Under the pieces are notes generated by a model. That model did no database searches, had not been told where the DNA came from, and saw only the letters and a program-made list of their open reading frames with translations. Position numbers and translations under genes: made by a program. Below, piece after piece: positions 1 to 7,525 of a stretch of 64,000 nucleotides of DNA (within the stretch, counting starts at the first letter, position 1; each line of letters opens with the position of its first letter). This DNA is from Amycolatopsis sp. FDAARGOS 1241 (lineage in GTDB: Bacteria; Actinomycetota; Actinomycetes; Mycobacteriales; Pseudonocardiaceae): NCBI RefSeq assembly GCF_016889705.1, contig NZ_CP069526.1, positions 3,596,001 to 3,660,000 on the forward strand, given 5' to 3'.

Positions 1-417
1 ACGGCGATCTTCGACCTGCACGGCGGCGTCGCGGGGGAGACCCGCCTGCGGCACCGGTTGCACGACGCGATCGCCGAACTGACCGACGACGCGCCGCTGC
101 ACCCGACGGTGAGCATGGCCGGCACGCTGGACACAGTTCCGCCCCAGCTGGCCGACCACGTCGAGGCGGTGGTGCGTGAGGCGGTCAGCAATGCCGTGCG
201 CCACTCGGGCGCGGCGACGCTCACCGTATCGGTCTCCGTGCGCGAGGGCGAAATCCGCGTCGCGGTGGCCGACGACGGCGCGGGATTGCCCGCGGACGTG
301 GCCACCAGCGGCCTCGGCAACCTGCGCGACCGCGCCGAATCCCTGGGCGGCACGTTCACCGTCGACTCGCGCGCGGGCCGGGGTGTGCGGCTGGAGTGGA
401 CCGCGCCGTTGTCCTGA
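1..417 (+). CDS. DevS/DosT-like sensor histidine kinase, C-terminal part (gene enters from the left)
   Basis: The gene begins outside the window, so no start can be chosen and about 138 codons are visible. The visible part opens with AIFDLH, which is typical of DevS/DosT-type kinases just after the dimerisation helices. It then covers a HATPase_c domain: N box REAVSNAVRHSG at visible residues 59-70, G1 box DDGAGLP near 91 and G2 box SGLGNLRD near 103. Such kinases bind ATP in the cytoplasm and phosphorylate a NarL-family regulator. Oxygen- or redox-sensing GAF domains would lie upstream, out of view. A DevR-type box and an Acg-type nitroreductase follow at once, which supports a hypoxia or dormancy role (inference). 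Confidence 0.85.
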   Translation, partial: TAIFDLHGGVAGETRLRHRLHDAIAELTDDAPLHPTVSMAGTLDTVPPQLADHVEAVVREAVSNAVRHSGAATLTVSVSVREGEIRVAVADDGAGLPADVATSGLGNLRDRAESLGGTFTVDSRAGRGVRLEWTAPLS

Positions 418-469
418 CCGCCGCTTTTGCCGAGCTCTCGCGGGGTGCCGGGACGTCTGCCGCCCGGGT

Positions 470-485
470 GGGGACTTTGGGCCCC
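470..485. promoter_or_regulatory. DevR/DosR-type box upstream of the first nitroreductase
   Basis: The sequence GGGGACTTTGGGCCCC is a near-palindrome that matches the core of the DevR (DosR) box, GGGAC-WWW-GTCCC. It lies about 73 bp upstream of the nitroreductase start at 558 and just downstream of a DevS-like kinase gene. The match is by eye. Acg-family nitroreductases are known DosR targets in mycobacteria, which makes this the likely activator site. Confidence 0.6.
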
Positions 486-557
486 ATCGGCGGGCGGGAC
501 GCGGCGGCGAGCATGGGTTTCGCCGGAGCGACCGTCTCCGGCTCAGGAGTGGTGGAT

Positions 558-1565
558 ATGACCTCGGCCCCGGCGACGGACCTCGCGCCTTCCGAGATCG
601 CGGTGCTGGCGCGTGCGGTGAGCCGCGCCCCGTCCGTGCACAACACACAGCCGTGGAGCATGCGGGTCCGGCACACCGACGTCGATCTTCTCGAACGCAC
701 GTCCGTGACGCTGCCCAGCCACGACCCGGAGGGCCGTGACCGCACCCTGTCCTGCGGCGCGGCACTGGCGCACCTGCAGCTGGCCGCGCGCGTGCTGTGC
801 CGGGCGGCCACCACGTGGTGCCCCGCCGAGGGTGAGGTCGTGGCCACGGTCCACGCCGTCCCGGGCGTCAGTCCCGATCACGATGCGCTCGCGCGGTTCC
901 ACGCCATCGGGCGCCGCCGCACCCACCGGCGGTGGTTCGCCACCGAGCCGGTGTCCGAAGTGGACCAGGCGGCCGTGGCGGCGGCGGGCGACGAGCCGCG
1001 CGTGCGCGTGGTGGCCCCACAGCACCGCGACGCGCTGGCGGTGATGCTGGGGTTCGCCACGCGGGTCTTCCGCGCCGACGCGGCCTACCAGCGCGAGCTC
1101 GGGGCGTGGACCGCGCACACCTTCGGGCCCCGGGCGGCCGGTGCCGACGAAGGCGTGCCCGAAGACGCGCTTTGCGACGACTCGCTGCCCGCCGCCGGGC
1201 TGGTCCGGCGGGACACGCCGGTACCCGACGACGACCATCTCACCGCGCGGCTGCAGATGGAGCACCTGCTCGTGTTCTGCACCGCCGGGGACAGCCGTCG
1301 CGAGCACCTCGCGGCCGGCGCCGCGTGCGCGCGCGCGTGGCTGGAAGCGACCGCGCGCGGCCTCGCCGGCTCGGTCCTGACCCAGCCGCTGCACCTGCTC
1401 GGCTTCCGCGAACTGCTCGCCGAACGGCTGGAGCTGCCGGGGCTGCCGCAGGTGATCTTCCGCTACGGCCACCCGGTGGTGCCCGTGCCCCCTTCACCAC
1501 GCCGGCCCCTCGGTGACCTGCTGCCGGGCGAGTTCCCCGGCACCCTGCCGTGGCAGACGGACTGA
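558..1565 (+). CDS. Acg-family nitroreductase-like protein
   Basis: The 335-residue product is a flavin-fold protein of the Acg (Rv2032) family. Members resemble duplicated nitroreductases, are induced by hypoxia, and may sequester or bind FMN rather than turn over substrate. The family signature SRAPSVHNTQPWSMRV sits near residue 20, and a basic RRRTHRRWF segment lies near the middle. The ATG at 558 was chosen over a more upstream in-frame start because CAGGAG precedes it and homology begins soon after. A DevR-type box lies upstream, and a paralogue starts 22 bp after the stop. The electron donor and true substrate cannot be read from sequence. Confidence 0.85.
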   Translation: MTSAPATDLAPSEIAVLARAVSRAPSVHNTQPWSMRVRHTDVDLLERTSVTLPSHDPEGRDRTLSCGAALAHLQLAARVLCRAATTWCPAEGEVVATVHAVPGVSPDHDALARFHAIGRRRTHRRWFATEPVSEVDQAAVAAAGDEPRVRVVAPQHRDALAVMLGFATRVFRADAAYQRELGAWTAHTFGPRAAGADEGVPEDALCDDSLPAAGLVRRDTPVPDDDHLTARLQMEHLLVFCTAGDSRREHLAAGAACARAWLEATARGLAGSVLTQPLHLLGFRELLAERLELPGLPQVIFRYGHPVVPVPPSPRRPLGDLLPGEFPGTLPWQTD

Positions 1566-1587
1566 CGAAGCCGACCCGGAGGCCCCG

Positions 1588-2574
1588 ATGACCACCGCAC
1601 TCGCTGCCGCCGTCGAGCAAGCCCTCTCGGCCGCGGTCCGCGCGCCGTCGCCGCACAACACCCAGCCGTGGCGGTTCGTGGTCGACGGGCCGCGGATCGA
1701 GGTGTGGCTGGACCGCGACCGGGTGCTCACCGTCGCGGACCCCACCGCGTGCGAGGCCCGCCTCGCGTGCGGGGCCGCGGTGTACAACCTGCTGCTCGCC
1801 CTGCGGGTCGGCGGGTTCAGCGCCGTGCTCCGGATCGTGCCCGACGCCTCCGACCGGGACCTGCTGGCCGTGGTGCGGGTCGACGGGACCTTGCGCGCCA
1901 CCCCACCGGACCGCCGGCTGGCCGAGGCGGTGTGGCGCCGGCACTCCAACCGCCGTCCGCTGTCCGCGAAGCCGGTCGGCGCCACTGCCCGCGCCCGGCT
2001 GAAGGCGGCCGCACTGGGCGAGGGCGGGCTGCTGGAGTTCCTCGACTCTTCGGGGCGCTACTCGACGGTGACGTCGCTCGTCCGGCGCGCCGACGCCGAG
2101 CAGGTCGCCGACGCGGCTTTCGTGACCGAGACCGCGCGCTGGACCCGCCGCACGCCCGACGGCCCGGACGGGGTGCCGACGGGCGCGTTCGGGCCGCGGG
2201 CCGAAACCCCCGGGGCGCTGACGCTGCGCTCGTCGCACGAGAATCCGGACCTCGCGCCGCACCCCTTCGAACAGGATCCGGCGCTGGCGGTCGTGCTGAC
2301 CCGCGACGACGGCACCCCCGCCGACGTGCGCGCGGGGCTGGCCCTGCAGCGGGTGCTGCTCACCGCGACCATCGAAGGCCTGGCCACGACGTTCGTGTCG
2401 CAGCCGTTCGAAACGCCCGGCACGCGGGCATCGCTGCTGGAGCTCTTCCGCGGGATCGGCCGGCCGCACACACTGCTGCGGCTCGGTTACGGTCTGCCCG
2501 TCCGGACCACGGCCCGCCGGCCGGCCGGCGAGGTGACCACGGTCCGCACCACGCCGGACGTGCCCGCGCGCTGA
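1588..2574 (+). CDS. Acg-family nitroreductase-like protein, second copy
   Basis: The 328-residue product is a paralogue of the gene just upstream. It carries the same N-terminal signature (RAPSPHNTQPWRFVV near residue 17), a second basic motif (RRHSNRRPLS) mid-protein, and a C-terminal half that resembles a second nitroreductase lobe. The ATG at 1588 follows CCGGAGG with good spacing, and the short 22-bp gap suggests co-transcription with the first copy. It is probably an FMN-binding stress protein of the dormancy regulon. Activity on nitro compounds is not assured, because many Acg proteins lack demonstrated turnover. Confidence 0.85.
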   Translation: MTTALAAAVEQALSAAVRAPSPHNTQPWRFVVDGPRIEVWLDRDRVLTVADPTACEARLACGAAVYNLLLALRVGGFSAVLRIVPDASDRDLLAVVRVDGTLRATPPDRRLAEAVWRRHSNRRPLSAKPVGATARARLKAAALGEGGLLEFLDSSGRYSTVTSLVRRADAEQVADAAFVTETARWTRRTPDGPDGVPTGAFGPRAETPGALTLRSSHENPDLAPHPFEQDPALAVVLTRDDGTPADVRAGLALQRVLLTATIEGLATTFVSQPFETPGTRASLLELFRGIGRPHTLLRLGYGLPVRTTARRPAGEVTTVRTTPDVPAR

Positions 2575-2582
2575 CCGTCCAC

Positions 2583-3023
2583 TCAGGACCTGATCGAATT
2601 CCGGTGCAGGCGGTCGTGCTGCGGGCAGAGCGCCCGCAGCACGTCCTGGAACGTCACCATGCCGACGAGCGCGCCCCGGTCCATGACCGGCAGCGCGCGC
2701 ACCCCGGCTTCGGCCATGCAGTTGCCGAGTTCCGCCGTGCCGAGATCCGTCGCCGCCACGACCCCAGGGGTGCGCATAACGGCTCCGACGGTGCGGTGGC
2801 TGCCAAGCATCGCGCCGGTGTCCGGGTCGCCGGCGACCGGCTCGCCGGGGAACCCGGCGCGCACGAGGTCCGTCTCGCTCACCAGGCCGAGGAGCTTGCC
2901 CGAGCGGTCCACGACGGGCAGCGTCGTGAACCCGTGGCGGGTCATCAGCTCGGCCGCCTCGGCGAGAGAGGCGGAAGGAGCCACCGTGACCACGGGGGTG
3001 GTCATGATGTCGCGCGTCTGCAT
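2583..3023 (-). CDS. CBS-domain protein (tandem CBS pair)
   Basis: The 146-residue protein is made almost entirely of two CBS motifs (about residues 8-60 and 78-138), forming one Bateman module. Typical elements are MTRHGFTTLPVVD and MAEAGVRALPVMD, each followed by a Gly/Val-rich strand and a V(S/T)xxD(L/V)-type helix start. Such modules bind adenosyl nucleotides and act as energy sensors. Stand-alone forms (hypoxic response protein 1 type) belong to the DosR regulon. The ATG at 3023 has CGGAGAA upstream. The gene converges on the nitroreductase pair with an 8-bp gap and has a DevR-type box about 64 bp upstream. Its ligand and partner are unknown. Confidence 0.88.
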   Translation of the reverse strand: MQTRDIMTTPVVTVAPSASLAEAAELMTRHGFTTLPVVDRSGKLLGLVSETDLVRAGFPGEPVAGDPDTGAMLGSHRTVGAVMRTPGVVAATDLGTAELGNCMAEAGVRALPVMDRGALVGMVTFQDVLRALCPQHDRLHRNSIRS

Positions 3024-3084
3024 GACGGGTTCTCCGTTCGGTCGTCGCCTGGTCCGACCCTCGCCTGCTCGCGGTCGCGCCGAA

Positions 3085-3100
3085 AAGGGTCTTTGGTCCT
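3085..3100. promoter_or_regulatory. DevR/DosR-type box upstream of the CBS gene
   Basis: On the minus strand the site reads AGGACCAAAGACCCTT, close to the DevR box core GGGAC-WWW-GTCCC. It sits about 64 bp upstream of the CBS protein start at 3023. The rest of the gene-free stretch 3024-3342 shows no ORF with a credible start and no strong hairpin. Confidence 0.5.
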
Positions 3101-3342
3101 CGAAGCGCCGAAGGCCGCGGAGGCGGACCACCCGGTCGCCCACTGTGCGGCGTCCGCGTGGTGACGATCCGCGGGGCGGCGACACGGGGCTGCGGACGTT
3201 CGCCGCGCCGGCTGTGGTGCCTGCGCTCGTGCCGGGCGACCGCGCCCCGGCCGGGGCGCTCGCGGTGGTGCTGACGGTGCTGCCGCCACTGTGCGCACCG
3301 CACGGCTGGGTGAGGTCGATCCGCGGTGGTTCAATCGGTGGC

Positions 3343-3798
3343 GTGACCGACTCCGTGCTCCCGACCGTCGTGACCGCAGACCGCGTCATCGCCGCCGCCG
3401 CGCCCCGGATCTTCGAGCTCATCGCGGATCCCGCGCACCAGCCCCGCTGGGACGGCAACGACAACCTCGCCGAAGCCCAGGACCCGCGCCGCGTCCGCGG
3501 CACCGGCGAGGTGTTCACCATGCTCCTCACCTCCGGTGGGGTGCGCGCGAACCACATCGTCGAGTTCGAAGAGGCGCGGCGCATCGCGTGGCTGCCGTCC
3601 GAACCGGACAACGAACCGCCGGGGCACCTCTGGCGGTGGGACCTGGTTCCCCTCGACGACGGCCGCACCCGCGTGACCCACGCCTACGACTGGACGAACC
3701 TCACCGACGAGAAGCGCCTCGTGCGCGCCCGCGCGACCACACCGGACAAGCTGCGTGCCTCTCTCGACCGGCTGGCGGAACTCGCCGAAGCGGACTGA
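3343..3798 (+). CDS. SRPBCC (START-like) family protein
   Basis: The 151-residue protein has the SRPBCC/polyketide-cyclase-like fold that holds hydrophobic ligands. Its N-terminal strand TADRVIAAAAPRIFELIADPAHQP, followed by a conserved W and an acidic segment, is typical of the family. The later LWRWDLVPLDDGRTRVTHAYDW stretch forms the characteristic beta strands. The GTG at 3343 was chosen because homology starts within a few residues. Many relatives in actinomycetes are small cytosolic proteins of unknown ligand. It ends 4 bp before the decayed gene on the opposite strand. No operon partner is evident. Confidence 0.8.
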   Translation: MTDSVLPTVVTADRVIAAAAPRIFELIADPAHQPRWDGNDNLAEAQDPRRVRGTGEVFTMLLTSGGVRANHIVEFEEARRIAWLPSEPDNEPPGHLWRWDLVPLDDGRTRVTHAYDWTNLTDEKRLVRARATTPDKLRASLDRLAELAEAD

Positions 3799-3802
3799 AC
3801 CG

Positions 3803-6071
3803 TCAGCGGCGCCGCCGGTCGGCCAGGTACCAGTGGGTGCCGGTGGCCCAGCCGAGGAACCGGCGGCCAGGACCGCCGGCGACGGTGCCGGACTCGGTGA
3901 AGCGGCCACCGTCGAGCACGTGGGCGAGGCCGTCGATCGCGGGGGCGAGCCGGGCGCTACGCCGGTCCGGACGGCCTGCTCGCGCAGGTGCTCCAATGCG
4001 CTCCGCCGGCTCTCCTCGGGGCAGAAGCTGAGGAAGAACAGGGCCTGGCGCCAGGCGTAGGCCGCGTTCTTCACGGTCTGGTGGGCCGCGTGCCAGTCGT
4101 CGACGCGGGGGGACAGGTGGTGCACCAGCCAGTCGAGCGCGGCGGTGGCCAGGCCGGGCGCCGGGTCCTGGAGGTGGGGCAGCAAGCCGAGGCCGTCGAC
4201 GAGCGCGGCGAGGTTGTGCGTGGTGACGATCTGGGCCTGTTCGAGAATCGTGGCGTTGGCGGGGGTGTGGCTGCCGGAATCGCCGGCACGGGCTTCGGCA
4301 GCGCGGGATTCGCAGACTGCTGCGAAGTCTTCGGCCGTGCGCGTGCCGAAGCGGCGGAACCGGCTTTCCGCCCGCGTGGCCCAGGCCGCGGCGTCGGGCA
4401 GGGAGTAGTACCGCGCGTAGCGGGTGCCGGCCAGGGTACGGCTGGTGATCTCCGCAGCGGTGCGCCACTTCGCGGTGAACGTGCCGGCGAAGATGTCCGC
4501 CGCGACTTCCTCCACCAGTGGCAGGGACAGGCCGGCCTGCTCCGCGAGTGCGCCCAGTTCACGCACGAGGGTGTTGGGCAGGATCGCCTGCGGGAACGCG
4601 GTGAGGGCGACGAGCACCGTCTGGGTGAGGGTGTGCCGAGCGGCCACGACGGCGCCGGGCCGGTGCGCGCGAAGCGGCTCGAGCGCGCGCAGCCACGGCA
4701 GTTCTCCGAGCCGGACCTGGTGCTCGAGATCGAGCAGCAGGAGGCTCCGGCGCCGCCGGAAAGCCGCGTACGTCTGCGCGTACAGCGCGGCCAGTTCACC
4801 GTCCTCGAGGTTCGCGGCCATCGCCTGCGCGGTGAGTTGCGGCAGCACGGTCGCGAGGACGTCGCCGGAGGTGATCACGTCGCGGGCGACCAGCTCGTCG
4901 ATCGGGGCCTCCAGCGCGCGCCGCACCTTCGCGACGAGGTGGTCCGGCACCAGCCGCCCGTCGGGGCCCGGCTCGTCGGTGACGGAGAGTTCGGGCAGGC
5001 CACCGTCGGTCGGGTAGCGGTCCAGCCGGGCCGCGAGCACCGCCGCGAGCTCCGCGTACGTCGGCCTCGCCGCCACGGCCACCTGCGTCGCGCGGAGACC
5101 GGCGCGGGGTTCCGAGCCCGGGCGCGCCGTGCTTGGTGATGGTGTTCGCCAGCGCGCGGCGGACCCGGCCGACGTCCCGGCCGGTGAGCGCGTGACTGTC
5201 GTGTTCGCAGGCGAGCAGGGCGCGATGCAAGCGGGCGAAGTTGCTCTTCGGGTGCGTCCGGGACGTGAGCGCGGTGCTGCGCATCACCGCTTCGTGGTAG
5301 TCGGCCAGCCACCGCGCCCGGCGTTCGGCCCACCCGGCCGGCCACTCGCGGCACGGCCACCCGCCCTCGCCGTCGACAGTTTCGCACCAGAGGGCGGCCA
5401 GCCGGTCGTACAGCGGGTGCCACAGGCGCAGCACTTCCAGCATCGCCACCAGCGCGGGCTTGGTGACGACCCGATGCAGGGCTGTCCGGACCTCACCGAC
5501 GGTGCTCACCCGCGCCAGCGCGCCCGCCGGCCGCGGCGCCGCACCGGGCGCTGGTGCGAGGCGCAGCCGGTGCAGCAACGGGCGCAGCTCGGCCACCAGG
5601 TCGAGCGCGGCCTCCGCGTGCGCGTGGTCCAGCAGGCACGCCACCACCGGCAGCGCGGCGTTTTCGGGCACGTCGACGCGATACGTGCCGGTGGCCAGCA
5701 TGCCGCGCAGCGCGTCGAGGCCGGCGTCGGTGAGGTACCCAGAGGTTGAGCCGCTCGCGCTCCGTCGTCCCCGGCCCGCCGGGCGGCGCGAGCGCGGTTT
5801 CGCTTTCAGTCAAGGGGGTTTCGGGCAGGTAGCGGCCCGTGGCGAACCCGCCGTGGGCCATCTCGAGCGTCACCCACGCCGGTGTGTCCGCGACCGGCGT
5901 CCGCGACCCGATCCGCAGCGTCCCGTCCGCCATACCCGCCAGGACACCCTGCCTCTGCGCGATCTTGGCCCGCGCGCGCCGCCGCGCCGCACTGTCCTTT
6001 GCGGACGCCGCGCTGCGGACCGCGCGCTCCAGCCGGCCGTACGCGTACCGGGCCGACGCTTCGTGCGCCAC
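3803..6071 (-). pseudogene. large hypothetical protein gene broken by at least three frameshifts
   Basis: Four reading-frame segments join into one continuous protein of about 750 residues. Segment one starts at the GTG at 6071 (MAHEASARYAYGRLERAV) and runs to about 5740. An extra C in the CCC at 5738-5740 moves the frame, and restoring it continues LNLW into YLTDAGLDALRG. A second shift lies at about 5097-5106, after which the protein continues through VAVAARPTYAELAAVL. A third lies near 3950, leading to the natural-looking end RFLGWATGTHWYLADRRRR. The protein is helical and Ala/Leu/Arg rich with no motif I recognise. I infer either a recently inactivated gene or uncorrected indels in GC-rich runs. 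The start lies 25 bp from a tRNA-like sequence. Confidence 0.65.
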
Positions 6072-6095
6072 GTGCCACTCCGTGCTGAAGACGAG

Positions 6096-6168
6096 ACTTG
6101 GAGGCAGAACTCGAACCGGCGCCCTCCCGGAGACAGCCGGGTGTTCTGCCTGCTGAACTACTCCAAGC
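6096..6168 (-). tRNA. tRNA-like sequence, Asp(GTC)-like but degenerate
   Basis: Read on the minus strand it has a 7-bp acceptor stem CTTGGAG/CTCCAAG (plus a G-U pair), TA at positions 8-9 and a D stem GTTC/GAAC. The anticodon stem is CCCGG/CCGGG, and the T arm has the loop TTCGAGT. The anticodon loop CTGTCT has only six bases (GTC, Asp by position), and the T stem has a C-U mismatch. No CCA is encoded. It therefore looks like a decayed or unusual tRNA. A second tRNA-like element follows 10 bp away in the same orientation. Confidence 0.45.
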
Positions 6169-6177
6169 TGAGGCCGA

Positions 6178-6237
6178 CGTGGAGGCAGGGATCGAACCTG
6201 CGCCCTGCCGAGTCAGCGCCGGACGATTTACTCCAGG
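6178..6237 (-). tRNA. tRNA-like sequence, truncated
   Basis: On the minus strand it has a perfect T arm (GCAGG, loop TTCGATC, CCTGC), an acceptor stem CCTGGAG/CTCCACG with one mismatch, and TA after the 5' acceptor strand. Only 27 bases separate positions 9 and 49, about 12 fewer than in a normal tRNA, so either the D arm or the anticodon arm is missing. No standard anticodon loop with U33 can be drawn. It is probably a tRNA remnant or a non-canonical tRNA-like RNA. It shares GGAGTA and CTGCCTCCA with its neighbour. Confidence 0.35.
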
Positions 6238-6309
6238 TCGTCGCCGCTCGGCCATGGTAGTGCGCGGGTTCGCGCCGAGTCAGCGAATTTCGCCGGGGCG
6301 TGCAGCCGG

Positions 6310-6493
6310 TCCACTCGGCCGCGGGAGACGGCGCGGCCGTGAGCGACGGGTCTGCGCAGCCCGACGCGACGGCCCGCAGCGACGCGTCCCAGTACACGGC
6401 GAGGTCGGCGTCCGCGCGAGCGGACCAGTGTTCGTAGGCCGCGCGGCACGCCGCGAACACCACCCGGCCGACCGCCAAGGGGTAGAGCGAATC
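6310..6493 (-). pseudogene. C-terminal remnant of a TetR-type regulator (possibly mftR)
   Basis: A minus-strand reading frame encodes a stretch that includes GRVVFAACRAAYEHW and YWDASLRAVASGCADP. This resembles the last helix region of TetR regulators that accompany mycofactocin genes. There is no HTH part and no start codon, and the frame runs on without a natural stop until the tRNA-like region. It abuts the truncated mftD on the opposite strand, so both look like debris of a former mycofactocin locus. The mftR assignment is inference from context. Confidence 0.35.
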
Positions 6494-6539
6494 GCGGGCT
6501 GGCCGATCCGCCTGCCGACGTAGGTCCTCACGGCGCGCT

Positions 6540-7454
6540 CCCCGACGGGCGTGCCGGCGGCGCACCCGGAAGGCGAGGTCGCCGTCGCCCGTGCGGCGGC
6601 TGCGCGCGGGAGGGCGATGGGCCTGTCGTCCTTCGGCAGCAAGCCGATCGAGGCGGTGATCGCCGCCAACCCGGACACCCACTTCCAGGTGTACTGGACC
6701 GGCACCCGCGACGACCTCGTGCGCCGCCTGAAGCGTGCCCGGGCTGCCGGCGCCGTCGGGATCATCCTGACGCTGGACTGGTCGTTCTGCCACAGCCGTG
6801 ACTGGGGCAGCCCGCACATCCCGGAACGGCTCACCACGCGCGAACTGGGGCGCTTCGCCCCCGAAGGTCTGCTGCGGCCGCGCTGGCTCTACGGCCACGC
6901 CGGAACCCGCCGCCTGCCCGACCTGTCGGTGCCGAACACGGCCGCACCCGGCGAAGAAGCGCCGACGTTCTTCGGCGCCTACGGGCAGTGGATGCAGACC
7001 CCGCGCCCGTCGTGGGACGGGCGTGATCCGCGTCGATGAGGCTCGTCGCGCCGTCGATGCCGGGGTCAGTGCGATCTCGGTGTCCAACCACGGCGGCAAC
7101 AACCTCGCCGGCACGCCCGCCACCATCCGCGCCCTGCCCGCGATCGCCGACGCCGTCGGTGACCAGGTGGAAGTGCTGCTCGACGGCGGCATCCGCCGCG
7201 GCAGCGACGTCGCGAAAGCGCTCGCTCTGGGCGCCCGTGCCGTGCTCATCGGCCGCGCCTACCTCTGGGGCCTGGCCGCCAACGGGCAGGCCGGTGTGGA
7301 GAACGTCCTCGACGTGCTCCGGGTGGGCATCGACTCCACCCTGCCGGCCCTCGGCAAGCGCGGCGTCCGGGACCAGACCGCGGCGGATCTCGTTGTCCCG
7401 CAAGGGTTCCGGGCCGAGCTCGGCTCGGCGGCGACGACGCCTGTCGGGTTCTGA
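6540..7454 (+). pseudogene. mftD: broken mftD (pre-mycofactocin synthase, FMN alpha-hydroxy-acid oxidase family)
   Basis: Two frames together give an MftD-like sequence that lacks roughly the first 100 residues. The first part runs from PTGVPAAHPEGEVAVARA through GLSSFGSKPIEAV to a point near 7020. An internal deletion with frame change then removes about 15 residues (the segment before the FMN-binding lysine). Frame three resumes at GVIRVDEARRAVDAG and continues through the highly conserved AISVSNHGGNN, LLDGGIRRGSDV and AYLWGLAANGQAGVENVL to the stop at 7454. MftD oxidatively deaminates the mycofactocin precursor. This copy cannot make a full enzyme. An intact mft cluster is expected elsewhere if the dehydrogenase downstream is active. 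Confidence 0.75.
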
Positions 7455-7525
7455 CCTGGCCGAATCCGCACACGACCGGTAACGTCGACGGAACGAACGA
7501 AGGTGTTCGCAAGTCGGGAGGAGTC

